The notes beneath the pieces were generated by a model. It had not been told where the DNA came from. It did no database searches and worked only from the letters and a program-made list of their open reading frames with translations. From NCBI GenBank assembly GCA_051866775.1, contig JBJDXR010000022.1, positions 1 to 64,000 on the forward strand: a stretch of DNA of 64,000 nucleotides, given 5' to 3'. Shown here in pieces: positions 7,642 to 16,766 of this stretch (position 1 is the stretch's first letter; each line of letters opens with the position of its first letter). The stretch is from RUG626 sp051866775. Its GTDB lineage: Bacteria > Bacillota > Clostridia > Oscillospirales > Oscillospiraceae. The translations under genes and the position numbers were made by a program.

Positions 7642-9645
7642 ATGCCGTCAAATCAGGTGGAAGCACAAAAGAGCCGTGGCCGGCTGCGGCGCGCTGCCGG
7701 AAAACTCGCAGAGATTTTTGACAGGTATCCGATAGTAGTAACAGCATGTTTGGCAGTTATGATTACTTTGCTTACAGAGGTGCTCAGCCGCCACTCCCTA
7801 TGGCAGGGGGTGCTTTTTATGGTATCGCACCCGGTGAGATTTCTTTCAAATGCGTTTATAATAATGTTTACCTTGTCACTGAGCCTGCTGTTAAAAAAGC
7901 GGTCGTTCTTTCTTGCGCTGTTTTCAACTGTGTGGCTGGCACTGGGAATAGTAAACTGTATCCTTCTGAGCTTCCGAACGACGCCTTTGGGGATGATAGA
8001 TATTGCGCTTCTCAGCTCGGTGTTCAGTATAATAGACGTCTATCTGGATCCGTTGGAGATAGTGCTCATCGCAGTGGTTATCCTGCTTGTTATAGCAGGG
8101 CTTGTTATCCTGTTTATAAAAGCGCCGAAGAAAAGAACTAATATTAAGCGCGCCGTTATTTTTCTGCTTGTCGTTGCCTTGGGGGGCGGTGGGGCGTATG
8201 GCCTCACCGTCATTGACGATGAGGATACCCGCGCCGAGAGCTTTGCGAATATAGCCCAGGCATACAGTGACTATGGCTTTGTGTACTGCTTCTGTACCGG
8301 AGCTGTTGACAGGGGGATCAGCCGTCCGGATGGCTATTCAAGAGTGGCGATGAAAAAGATAGTCTCGGGACTTGAGTCAGGCGCCGGAGCTGAGGAGACT
8401 CCGAACATAATAATGATACAGCTTGAGTCGTTTTTTGACGTCAGCCACCTTGACGACGTGAGCTATGATGAAAATCCCATCCCGGTGTTCACAAAGCTGG
8501 AGCGAACCTGCTCCACAGGTTTTTTAACCGTTCCCTCTGTGGGGGCGGGTACCGCCAACACAGAGTTTGAGGTGATCTCCGGTATGAGCCTTGACTTTTT
8601 CGGGATGGGCGAGTACCCGTACAAGACCATCCTTCAGGAGGAGGCCTGCGAGACAGTAGCGACGAATTTAAAGCAGCTTGGCTATTCGGCGCACGCGATA
8701 CACAACAACACCGGGACCTTCTATGACCGGTATGAGGTCCTGGCTCAGCTGGGATTTGATACCTTTACGTCCATAGAGTATATGCAGGACGTAAACTATA
8801 ATCCGATAGGTTGGGCAAAGGACAGCGCATTAACCGGGGAGATAATCAAGGCTCTCGATTCGACGGAGGAGCAGGACTTCGTATTTACCATCACTGTGCA
8901 GGGACACGGGAAATACCAGCGTGGAGTTGACAGTGAGGAGGCCGAGAAGCTGGACGTCACATGGTATGACGATGCCGATGATGAGGACGCTTTTGCGTAC
9001 TACCTCAGCCAGCTGAAGGAGACCGATGAGTTTATAGGAGAACTGCTCAAGGAGCTTGAGAAGCGGGACGAGAAATGTGTTGTCGTACTGTACGGCGACC
9101 ATCTGCCTAACTTCAGCATAGGCTCTGAGCAGCTGGAAAACGGCGATATATTCCAGACGGAGTATGTTATATGGGCAAACTTCCCCATGGAACGGCAGGT
9201 CAAGGACCTGAGCGCCTTTCAGCTCTCGGCGGAGGTTCTCGGAAGGCTGGGAATAGACAGCGGCATACTCACAAAGTATCATCAGCAGTGCTCGGAAGAT
9301 GACGACTATGTCAAGGGGCTGGAGCTTCTTGAGTACGATATGCTGTACGGGGAGTTTTACTGCTTCGGCGGAGAGAACCCGTATACCGCCACTGAAATAA
9401 CCATGGGCACCCAGCCTATCACTATCACGGGCGCCTCGTGGGAGGATGGGGTCCTTTACATACGGGGCAAGAATTTCACAGAGTGGAGTCATGTCGCCGT
9501 AAACGGCGACGGGCTTAACACACAGCTTGTAAACGGCACCCTCTGCGTAAGCATGGATGAGCCGGAGACGGGCGATGTGATAACTGTCCGCCAGGTGACA
9601 GACGGATTAGTTACACTCTCTGAGAGCGATGAGTATATATGGTGA
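7642..9645 (+). CDS. LTA synthase family membrane sulfatase
   Basis: A 667-residue membrane enzyme of the lipoteichoic acid synthase family, which transfers phosphoglycerol (or related groups) to cell-surface polymers. Roughly five hydrophobic helices occupy residues 30-190, followed by an extracellular sulfatase-fold domain. The metal site is visible as IQLESFFD and YGDHLP, and the nucleophile is T304 in AGTANTE, equivalent to T300 of LtaS. ATG 7642 after AAGGTGAG is chosen over TTG 7618. After the catalytic domain there is an extra beta-rich segment of about 90 residues (from ITMGTQPITI to the end) resembling an Ig/IPT-like fold, unusual for LtaS. Which polymer it builds is not clear. Confidence 0.85.
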   Translation: MPSNQVEAQKSRGRLRRAAGKLAEIFDRYPIVVTACLAVMITLLTEVLSRHSLWQGVLFMVSHPVRFLSNAFIIMFTLSLSLLLKKRSFFLALFSTVWLALGIVNCILLSFRTTPLGMIDIALLSSVFSIIDVYLDPLEIVLIAVVILLVIAGLVILFIKAPKKRTNIKRAVIFLLVVALGGGGAYGLTVIDDEDTRAESFANIAQAYSDYGFVYCFCTGAVDRGISRPDGYSRVAMKKIVSGLESGAGAEETPNIIMIQLESFFDVSHLDDVSYDENPIPVFTKLERTCSTGFLTVPSVGAGTANTEFEVISGMSLDFFGMGEYPYKTILQEEACETVATNLKQLGYSAHAIHNNTGTFYDRYEVLAQLGFDTFTSIEYMQDVNYNPIGWAKDSALTGEIIKALDSTEEQDFVFTITVQGHGKYQRGVDSEEAEKLDVTWYDDADDEDAFAYYLSQLKETDEFIGELLKELEKRDEKCVVVLYGDHLPNFSIGSEQLENGDIFQTEYVIWANFPMERQVKDLSAFQLSAEVLGRLGIDSGILTKYHQQCSEDDDYVKGLELLEYDMLYGEFYCFGGENPYTATEITMGTQPITITGASWEDGVLYIRGKNFTEWSHVAVNGDGLNTQLVNGTLCVSMDEPETGDVITVRQVTDGLVTLSESDEYIW

Positions 9646-9690
9646 CCTATAGAATATTTATTCATTATTTTAGAATAAATATTCTATAGG
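9646..9690. repeat. 18-bp perfect inverted repeat after the LTA synthase gene
   Basis: CCTATAGAATATTTATTC (9646-9663) is mirrored exactly at 9673-9690 around a 9-base loop, starting right after the stop codon. The stem is AT-rich and no T run follows, so it may be a transcript-end stabiliser, a protein site or a weak terminator. Confidence 0.7.
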
Positions 9691-9697
9691 CGAGACC

Positions 9698-9766
9698 AAA
9701 GGCCAAGTGTTTTCGGCAGGAAGCTGCACAAAAAAGCCGGCAGTTCTGTCTTAACGCTTGGCCTTT
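9698..9766 (+). terminator. Large hairpin between LTA synthase gene and argG
   Basis: AAAGGCCAAGTGTT at the left pairs with AACGCTTGGCCTTT at 9753-9766 (one G-U pair). The roughly 40-base interior contains further G+C-rich pairing (CGGCAG ... GCCGGCAG). It lies upstream of the argG promoter, so it most likely ends readthrough from the LTA synthase gene, but its size is unusual. Confidence 0.5.
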
Positions 9767-9798
9767 GTTACAAATAACGGCGTATATATGAATATCTA

Positions 9799-9827
9799 TT
9801 GACTTTTTGACGAAACCGTTGCATAAT
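9799..9827 (+). promoter_or_regulatory. Sigma-A promoter for argG
   Basis: TTGACT (9799-9804) and CATAAT (9822-9827) with a 17-base spacer. AT-rich flanks (TGAATATCTAT before it, GCATAATTATC over the -10) could hold ArgR boxes; a match is suggestive only. Confidence 0.7.
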
Positions 9828-9874
9828 TATCTACAACACAGAGAAAAACAAATTAAATGCGGAGGCGTTTTGAT

Positions 9875-11101
9875 ATGAGTGAAAAGACCATCAAGAAAAT
9901 AGCGCTGGCTTATTCCGGCGGACTTGATACATCAATAATAATCCCTTGGCTTAAGGAGAATTACCCCGGCTGTGAGATCATCGCCGTATGTGCCGATGTG
10001 GGGCAGGGATCCGAGAACGAGGGGCTTGAGGAAAAGGCGAAGAAGACCGGAGCCTCCAAGCTCTACATCGAGGATCTGACGAATGAGTTTGTGGATGATT
10101 TCATTATCCCCACCGTCAAGGCCGGTGCGCTTTACGAGGAATATATGCTTGGGACCAGCATGGCACGTCCTGTAATAGCCAAGAGGCTTGCGGAGATCGC
10201 CATTAAGGAGGGCTGCGATGCCATAGCCCACGGCTGCACAGGCAAGGGCAACGACCAGGTGCGTTTTGAGCTTGCTCTTAAGTATTTCGCGCCTGATCTT
10301 GAGATAATCGCCCCCTGGCGTATTTGGGACATCCAGTCAAGAGAGCAGGAGATAGATTATGCCGAGGCCCACAACGTCCCGCTTAAGATAAACCGCGAGA
10401 CTAATTACTCCAAGGACAAGAATATGTGGCACCTGTCCCATGAGGGCCTTGACCTTGAGGACACCGGCAGCGAGCCTCAGTACGAGAAGAAGGGCTTCCT
10501 TGAGATGGGCGTGTCCCCCATTGACGCTCCGGACAAGCCCACCTATGTGGAGATAGAGTTTGAGAGCGGCAAGCCTGTCGCCATTGACGGCGAGAAGATG
10601 AGCGCAAAGAACATCATCCTTAAGCTCAACGAGCTTGGCGGAGCAAACGGCATTGGACTTCTCGATATAGTCGAGAACCGCCTTGTGGGCATGAAGTGCC
10701 GCGGCGTATACGAGACCCCGGGCGGCGAGATACTCTATAAGGCTCACAGCTATCTTGAGACGATCTGCCTTGACAAGCTGACCATGCACAAAAAGCAGGA
10801 GCTTTCCATCACCTTTGCCGAGCTTGTGTATAACGGCCAGTGGTTCACACCCTTAAGAGAGGCGCTTTCAGCTTTTGTTGACAAGACTCAGGAGCATGTC
10901 ACCGGAAAGGTGCGCTTGAAGCTCTATAAGGGCAACATCATTAAGGCCGGCGTTTGGAGCGACTGGAGCCTCTATTCCGACGAGCTTGCAACCTTCGGCG
11001 TATCCGACTACGACCAGAAGGACGCCAACGGCTTCATTAACCTGTTCGGCCTGCCCGTGAGCGTTCAGGCTCAGGTAAACAAGAAGAACGCCGGTAAGTA
11101 A
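9875..11101 (+). CDS. argG: Argininosuccinate synthase
   Basis: A 408-residue enzyme that joins citrulline and aspartate using ATP to give argininosuccinate, the seventh step of arginine synthesis. The ATP-binding PP-loop AYSGGLDTS is at residues 12-20, and the sequence is collinear with the ArgG family to its end. ATG 9875 follows GGAGG at a normal distance; the in-frame ATG at 9857 has no ribosome site. It is first in a seven-gene arg cluster, with its own promoter, and is separated from argH by a hairpin at 11129. Confidence 0.97.
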   Translation: MSEKTIKKIALAYSGGLDTSIIIPWLKENYPGCEIIAVCADVGQGSENEGLEEKAKKTGASKLYIEDLTNEFVDDFIIPTVKAGALYEEYMLGTSMARPVIAKRLAEIAIKEGCDAIAHGCTGKGNDQVRFELALKYFAPDLEIIAPWRIWDIQSREQEIDYAEAHNVPLKINRETNYSKDKNMWHLSHEGLDLEDTGSEPQYEKKGFLEMGVSPIDAPDKPTYVEIEFESGKPVAIDGEKMSAKNIILKLNELGGANGIGLLDIVENRLVGMKCRGVYETPGGEILYKAHSYLETICLDKLTMHKKQELSITFAELVYNGQWFTPLREALSAFVDKTQEHVTGKVRLKLYKGNIIKAGVWSDWSLYSDELATFGVSDYDQKDANGFINLFGLPVSVQAQVNKKNAGK

Positions 11102-11128
11102 TTAAGGACGGTAAAGTAAAAAATGCGC

Positions 11129-11168
11129 CATCATTCCGGGAAGCTCTCTTTCCGGAATGATGAGTTTT
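11129..11168 (+). terminator. Hairpin between argG and argH (terminator or attenuator)
   Basis: CATCATTCCGG (11129-11139) pairs with CCGGAATGATG (11152-11162), followed by AGTTTTAT. The T run is short, so partial readthrough into argH is likely; it may set the ratio of argG to the downstream genes. Confidence 0.65.
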
Positions 11169-11195
11169 ATCTGGTAACAGGGGAGCGTACACGAT

Positions 11196-12569
11196 ATGGT
11201 AAAAATATGGGCCGGCAGATCTTCGGGAGAGATAGATCACGCCGCCGACGATTTTAACTCCTCCATAAGATTTGACTCCCGGATGTACAGGGAGGATATA
11301 ACCGGCTCAATAGCCCACGCCCATATGCTTGGCGCCCGGGGCATAATATCCCCGTCGGATATGGAGACGGTGGTTGAGGGGCTTACGGACATACTTGAGG
11401 GCATTGAAAACGGCACAATAAAAATGGATCCGAACGCTGAGGATATCCACTCCTTTATTGAGGCGGAGCTTACACGGCGCGTCGGCGAGCCGGGAAAGCG
11501 CCTTCACACGGCGAGAAGCCGAAACGACCAGGTGGCGTTGGATATCCGCCTTTATCTGAGGCGTGAATGTGCTGAGACTCAGGAGCTTCTTAAAAAACTG
11601 GTCCGGACACTGTGTGACAAAGCCGAAAAGTATTCCGGCACCGTCATGCCTGGCTATACGCATATGCAGCGGGCGCAGCCAGTGACCTTTGGACACCACC
11701 TAATGGCCTACGTCATGATGTTCATGCGTGATATCGGAAGGCTTGAGGACGCGGCGGAGAGGATGAACGTATCCCCGATAGGATGCTGCGCCCTTGCAGG
11801 GACGACCTATGACACGGACAGGGCCATGGAGGCCTCGGAGCTTGGCTTTTCCGATATTGCCATGAATTCCCTTGACGGCGTGTCGGACAGGGATTTCTGT
11901 GTGGAGCTGTGCGCCGCGCTTTCACTTATTATGACGCACCTGTCGCGCTTTTCAGAGGAGATAATCCTCTGGGCAAGCTGGGAGTTTAAATTCATAGAGC
12001 TTTCGGATGCCTACTCCACAGGCTCGTCAATAATGCCCCAGAAGAAGAACCCTGACATGGCTGAGCTGTGCCGCGGTAAGACCGGCAGGGTCTACGGAGA
12101 CCTTATGGCTCTTCTCACCGTGCTCAAGGGTATACCGCTGGCATATAACAAGGATATGCAGGAGGATAAGGAGGCGATATTCGACGCCTTCGACACCGTA
12201 AAGGCCTGCCTAGGGGTGTTCTCTCCGATGGTCGCCACTATGACGGTAAACGCCGATAAGATGCGTGCCGCGGCGGCGGGCGGATTTATAAACGCCACGG
12301 ATCTGGCCGATTACTTGGTCGGGAAGGGGATGCCCTTCAGAACTGCGTATAAGCTGGTGGGAGGCATCGTGGCAGAGTGTGTAGAGAGCGGCAGGACGCT
12401 TGAGACGCTTGAGCTTGAGGCATATAAAAAGCACAGCGAGCTTTTTGGCGAGGACCTTTACACCGCGATAGACATTGACGAATGTGTTAAACGCAGAATA
12501 TCCGCCGGAGGGCCGACGGAAAGCTCTGTTAAAGAGCAGATAGATTATGTGTTAAAGAGGCTGAAATGA
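11196..12569 (+). CDS. argH: Argininosuccinate lyase
   Basis: A 457-residue lyase of the fumarase/aspartase superfamily that cleaves argininosuccinate into arginine and fumarate. The superfamily signature GSSIMPQKKNPD lies near residue 276 and includes the catalytic serine loop; TARSRNDQVALD (about residues 108-119) is a second conserved block. GGGGAG precedes the ATG. The stop overlaps the argC start (ATGA), showing translational coupling inside the operon. Confidence 0.97.
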   Translation: MVKIWAGRSSGEIDHAADDFNSSIRFDSRMYREDITGSIAHAHMLGARGIISPSDMETVVEGLTDILEGIENGTIKMDPNAEDIHSFIEAELTRRVGEPGKRLHTARSRNDQVALDIRLYLRRECAETQELLKKLVRTLCDKAEKYSGTVMPGYTHMQRAQPVTFGHHLMAYVMMFMRDIGRLEDAAERMNVSPIGCCALAGTTYDTDRAMEASELGFSDIAMNSLDGVSDRDFCVELCAALSLIMTHLSRFSEEIILWASWEFKFIELSDAYSTGSSIMPQKKNPDMAELCRGKTGRVYGDLMALLTVLKGIPLAYNKDMQEDKEAIFDAFDTVKACLGVFSPMVATMTVNADKMRAAAAGGFINATDLADYLVGKGMPFRTAYKLVGGIVAECVESGRTLETLELEAYKKHSELFGEDLYTAIDIDECVKRRISAGGPTESSVKEQIDYVLKRLK

Positions 12570-13498
12570 AAGTATTTATTGACGGCAGCGCCGGAACCAC
12601 CGGCCTGCAGATATACGGACGGTTGGAAGCACGTGAGGACATTGAGCTTATGACGCTCTCCGACGAGGCGCGAAAGGACCCAAGCGCCCGTAAAGAGGCG
12701 CTGAACTCCTGCGATATCGCATTTTTGTGCCTGCCGGATGATGCGGCCCGTCAGGCCGTTTCGCTTATAGAAAATCCGGACGTGCGCGTTATAGACGCCT
12801 CCACCGCCCACCGCACAGCGGATGGCTGGACTTACGGCTTTCCGGAGCTTAAGGGGCAGCGGGAGAAAATCGCCGGGTCAAAACGCGTGGCAAATCCCGG
12901 CTGCTACGCCACGGGCTTTATATCCCTTATAAGACCCCTTGTGGAGACCGGGACCCTTCCGGCGGACAGCGTTATAGCCTGTCACGCACTCTCCGGTTAC
13001 ACGGGAGGCGGAAAAAAGACGATCGCGGAGTATGAGTCGCCGGAGCGGGATGTGGAGCTTGACAGCCCCCGCCACTATGGCGTCAGCTTGAACCATAAGC
13101 ACATACCTGAGATGATGGCGGTCTCGGGACTTACACGTAAGCCGCTCTTTTCCCCGATAATATGCGATTACCCGCAGGGCATGGTGGTGACGGTGCTTAT
13201 CGATATGGGGCAGCTTAACGGCGGCAGGTCCATTGGCGCGGTGAGGAACATATATTCGGATTATTACGCAGGCAGCGCTGTTGTGGAGCTGAGGCCTGAG
13301 GACGCGCCCTCCTGCGGGTTTATGGGTTCCAATAATCTGGCGGGCAGGGATATCCTGCAGATATTCGTCTGCGGAAATGAGAGTCAGCTTATGCTGTCCG
13401 CGCGGCTTGATAATCTGGGTAAGGGCGCTTCCGGCGCGGCTGTTCAGAATATGAATATTCTTATGGGTGCAGACGAGACGACGGGTCTCGTACTGTGA
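12566..13498 (+). CDS. argC: N-acetyl-gamma-glutamyl-phosphate reductase (short type)
   Basis: A 310-residue NADPH-dependent reductase that converts N-acetylglutamyl phosphate to the semialdehyde. The N-terminal Rossmann segment starts VFIDGSAGTTGLQI, and the catalytic cysteine is C113 in NPGCYATG. The length of about 310 and the overall sequence fit the shorter class of ArgC rather than the 345-residue class. Its start overlaps argH by 4 bases, and argJ follows with its own GAGGAGG site. Confidence 0.95.
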   Translation: MKVFIDGSAGTTGLQIYGRLEAREDIELMTLSDEARKDPSARKEALNSCDIAFLCLPDDAARQAVSLIENPDVRVIDASTAHRTADGWTYGFPELKGQREKIAGSKRVANPGCYATGFISLIRPLVETGTLPADSVIACHALSGYTGGGKKTIAEYESPERDVELDSPRHYGVSLNHKHIPEMMAVSGLTRKPLFSPIICDYPQGMVVTVLIDMGQLNGGRSIGAVRNIYSDYYAGSAVVELRPEDAPSCGFMGSNNLAGRDILQIFVCGNESQLMLSARLDNLGKGASGAAVQNMNILMGADETTGLVL

Positions 13499-13509
13499 GG
13501 AGGTCAGTT

Positions 13510-14721
13510 ATGATAGAGATTTCCGGCGGCGTGTGCGCCGCAAAGGGCTTTAAGGCAGGCGGTGTGCACTGCGGCATCAGAAAAAACCAGACGAAGCGCG
13601 ATCTGGCGCTTATCGTCAGCCAGGTCAGGGCCTCGGCCGCCTGCGTTTATACGACAAACCTTGTTAAAAGCGCGCCGATAAAGGTGACGAAGAGCCATGT
13701 GGCCGACGGTATGGCACAGGCGGTCATCTGCAACAGCGGCAACGCCAATACCTGCAACGCAAACGGCGTTGAGATAGCCGAGGGCATGAGCAGCTTGGTT
13801 GAGAAGTATATCGGGATTGCGGCATCGGACGTAATAGTTGGATCTACCGGAGTTATCGGACAGCCCCTGTCCCTTGAGCCGATTGCAAACGGCATGGAGG
13901 AACTTACGGCGTCATTGGGTGATAACAGCTCCGACGCTGCCGAGGCCATAATGACGACAGATACAAAGAGAAAGGAGATAGCTTTCTCCTTCAGCATTGG
14001 CGGTACCCAGTGCCGTATCGGCGGTATAGCCAAAGGCTCCGGTATGATACATCCCAACATGGCAACCATGCTGGTGTTTGTCACCACGGACTGCGCGATA
14101 ACTTCTGAGATGCTCCAAAAGGCGCTTTCTGAAGATGTCAAGTCAAGCTTCAATATGGTGAGTATTGACGGCGACACATCAACAAACGACACCGTGGCCG
14201 TAATGGCAAACGGACTTGCAGGAAACCGCGAGATATCCGGTGAGGGGGAGGACTTTGATGCCTTCTGCGCGGCGCTTAACGCCGTCACGGTGGCGCTCTG
14301 CCGGATGATCGCAGCAGACGGCGAGGGGGCCACAAAGCTCATCGCATGCAAGGTCACCGGGGCATCGGATGAGAAGACGGCCAAGACCACCGCAAAGTCC
14401 GTCATATGCTCCTCCCTGGTAAAGGCCGCTATGTTCGGCGCGGACGCTAACTGGGGCAGAGTGCTGTGCGCGATAGGCTATTCCGGAGCACAGGTGGATG
14501 TTGACAAGGTGGATGTAAGCTTTTCGTCAAAGGCCGGTAAAATCGAGGTCTGCAAGGACGGTGCCGGCGTTGAGTTTTCCGAGGAGCTGGCAAAAAGCAT
14601 ACTCCTTGAAAAGGAGATAGACATAAACGTCGAGCTTAATTCCGGCACGGCTAAAGCTGAGGCATGGGGATGCGATCTGACTTACGATTACGTCAAGATA
14701 AACGGCGACTACAGGACCTGA
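13510..14721 (+). CDS. argJ: Glutamate N-acetyltransferase / amino-acid acetyltransferase
   Basis: A 403-residue ArgJ, made as a precursor that cuts itself. The conserved cleavage site is in GMIHPNMATMLV, with T186 becoming the N-terminal nucleophile of the beta chain. It moves the acetyl group from N-acetylornithine back to glutamate (the cyclic pathway), and bifunctional forms also use acetyl-CoA. ATG 13510 is chosen over GTG 13495 because GAGGAGG (13496-13502) stands directly before it. No argA or argE is present in the cluster, as expected with a recycling ArgJ; whether it is mono- or bifunctional cannot be told here. Confidence 0.96.
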   Translation: MIEISGGVCAAKGFKAGGVHCGIRKNQTKRDLALIVSQVRASAACVYTTNLVKSAPIKVTKSHVADGMAQAVICNSGNANTCNANGVEIAEGMSSLVEKYIGIAASDVIVGSTGVIGQPLSLEPIANGMEELTASLGDNSSDAAEAIMTTDTKRKEIAFSFSIGGTQCRIGGIAKGSGMIHPNMATMLVFVTTDCAITSEMLQKALSEDVKSSFNMVSIDGDTSTNDTVAVMANGLAGNREISGEGEDFDAFCAALNAVTVALCRMIAADGEGATKLIACKVTGASDEKTAKTTAKSVICSSLVKAAMFGADANWGRVLCAIGYSGAQVDVDKVDVSFSSKAGKIEVCKDGAGVEFSEELAKSILLEKEIDINVELNSGTAKAEAWGCDLTYDYVKINGDYRT

Positions 14722-14735
14722 TGGGAGGGGCTTAG

Positions 14736-15590
14736 ATGACACTCGATAATGCTCTCAGGGCGCAGACCCTGACGGAGGCGCTTCCGTACATACAGAAGTA
14801 CGCAGGTAAGGTGATCCTTATAAAATACGGCGGAAACGCCATGAAAAACGAGGAATTAAAGCGAGCCGTTATGGGCGATATTGTGCTCCTGTCGATGATA
14901 GGGGTAAAGGTGGTCGTCGTACACGGCGGCGGTCCGGAGATCAATGATATGCTCCAAAAGACCGGGAAGAAGTCCGAGTTTGTGGACGGCCTCCGCGTTA
15001 CGGACGACGAGACTATGGATATAGTTCAGATGGTGCTGGCGGGGAAGGTGAACAAGGAGCTTGTGAACCTTGTGGAGATAGCCGGAGGCAGGGCCGTCGG
15101 GATATCCGGAGTTGACGGGCATCTTATCAATGCCGCTGTTAAGGACGAGCGCCTCGGACACGTTGGCGAGATAACCGATATAAATATTGATATCGTGACG
15201 AATATGCTGGATATGGGTTATATCCCCGTTATATCCACCATAGGCTGCGATAAAGAGGGAAACTTATATAACATAAACGCCGATACCGCGGCGGCGCGTA
15301 TCGCCGGAAAGCTGGGAGCGGAGAGCATGCTTGCGATGACCGATATCGCGGGGCTGCTGCGGGATAAGGACGACCCGGAGACGCTTATTTCCCGGGTATC
15401 GGTGAGCGAGGTCCCGCAGATGGTCTCGGAGGGCATCATATCCGGCGGGATGATACCTAAGATACAGTGCTGTGTTGAGGCAATAAGGCGGGGCGTCAAA
15501 CGTGTGTTCATAATAGACGGACGCGTACCTCATTCAATACTTATGGAGCTGCTGACAAACGCCGGCCTGGGCACTATGTTCACGGCATAA
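14736..15590 (+). CDS. argB: Acetylglutamate kinase
   Basis: A 284-residue amino-acid kinase family enzyme that phosphorylates N-acetylglutamate. K30 in LIKYGGNAM and the glycine-rich VVVHGGGPEI segment near residue 63 are the nucleotide- and substrate-binding motifs. The N-terminal helix of about 20 residues is of the kind that mediates hexamer formation in arginine-inhibited ArgB, so feedback inhibition is plausible. GGGAGGGG precedes the ATG. It is 14 bases from argJ and 9 bases from argD. Confidence 0.96.
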   Translation: MTLDNALRAQTLTEALPYIQKYAGKVILIKYGGNAMKNEELKRAVMGDIVLLSMIGVKVVVVHGGGPEINDMLQKTGKKSEFVDGLRVTDDETMDIVQMVLAGKVNKELVNLVEIAGGRAVGISGVDGHLINAAVKDERLGHVGEITDINIDIVTNMLDMGYIPVISTIGCDKEGNLYNINADTAAARIAGKLGAESMLAMTDIAGLLRDKDDPETLISRVSVSEVPQMVSEGIISGGMIPKIQCCVEAIRRGVKRVFIIDGRVPHSILMELLTNAGLGTMFTA

Positions 15591-15599
15591 GGAGATATT

Positions 15600-16766
15600 A
15601 TGAATATTAAAGAGCTTGATAAAGAATTTGTCGCAAACACTTATGCCAGGGCGGACGTGCTGTTCACCTCCGGAAAGGGCGCTGAAGTGTATGACGATAC
15701 CGGAAAGCGCTATATAGACCTTGGCGCGGGGATAGCGGTAAACGTCTTCGGCTGTGCCGACGAGACGTGGATAGGCGCTGTGACTAAGCAGCTGAATAAG
15801 CTGCAGCATATGTCGAATTTATATTACACCGAGCCGTGCGTTAAACTGGCCGAGATGCTGTGTGAGCGCACGGGGATGAAGCGCGTGTTCTTTGGAAATT
15901 CCGGCGCGGAGGCAAACGAGTGCGCCATAAAGACCGCGCGTAAGTGGGCCTTTGATAAGTACGGTGATTACAGCCACGGGGCGATAATCACACTTAAAAA
16001 CAGCTTCCACGGCAGGACGATAACGACCCTTGCCGCCACAGGGCAGGATGCCTTCCACACAAAATTCGCCCCCTTCACCCCTGGCTTTGTCTATGCCTCT
16101 GCGCAGGACGCCGCTGAGGTGCGCGAGCTTGCAGAGCGGGGAGACTGCTGCGCGGTGATGATGGAGCTTTGCCAGGGCGAGGGCGGCGTTATCGCTCTTG
16201 AGCATGATTATGTTGACCAGGTAGTTGAGATAGCGAGAGAGCACGACCTGCTCATTATTATCGACGAGGTTCAGACCGGAAACGGCCGCACCGGAACGCT
16301 CTATGCCTTCCAGCAGTATGGCTTTATGCCGGACATAGTGTCCACGGCAAAGGGGCTAGGCGGCGGGCTTCCACTAGGCGCCTGTATGCTGGGGGAGAGA
16401 GTAAAGGATACGCTGGATGCCGGCTCCCACGGCTCGACCTTCGGCGGAAACCCTGTGTGCTGTGCCGGGGCAATAAGCATAATTTCAAGGCTTGACGACG
16501 CTTTCCTTGCGGAAGTAAACGAGAAGGCCGCGTATGTGCGCGGGGAGCTTGCGGGCACCAAGGGCGTTAAGAGCGTATCCGGGCTTGGGCTTATGATAGG
16601 CTTGGAGTGCGAAAAGCCCGTGTCCGATGTGCTTAATGGGGCGCTCCGCCGCGGGGTGATAGTCCTTTCGGCACATTCAAAGGTGCGCCTTGTGCCGCCG
16701 CTTTCGATTACGATGGAACAGCTCAGTGAAGCTGTAAAAATACTTAAAGAGGTGATTGCGGAATGA
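15600..16766 (+). CDS. argD: Acetylornithine aminotransferase
   Basis: A 388-residue class III PLP aminotransferase that converts N-acetylglutamate semialdehyde to N-acetylornithine with glutamate as donor. The PLP lysine is K251 in STAKGLGGGLPLGA, preceded by the Asp of IIIDEVQTGNGRTG. Ornithine or succinyldiaminopimelate activity is possible in this family, but the position between argB and argF fixes the main role. The end overlaps the argF start (ATGA). Confidence 0.96.
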   Translation: MNIKELDKEFVANTYARADVLFTSGKGAEVYDDTGKRYIDLGAGIAVNVFGCADETWIGAVTKQLNKLQHMSNLYYTEPCVKLAEMLCERTGMKRVFFGNSGAEANECAIKTARKWAFDKYGDYSHGAIITLKNSFHGRTITTLAATGQDAFHTKFAPFTPGFVYASAQDAAEVRELAERGDCCAVMMELCQGEGGVIALEHDYVDQVVEIAREHDLLIIIDEVQTGNGRTGTLYAFQQYGFMPDIVSTAKGLGGGLPLGACMLGERVKDTLDAGSHGSTFGGNPVCCAGAISIISRLDDAFLAEVNEKAAYVRGELAGTKGVKSVSGLGLMIGLECEKPVSDVLNGALRRGVIVLSAHSKVRLVPPLSITMEQLSEAVKILKEVIAE

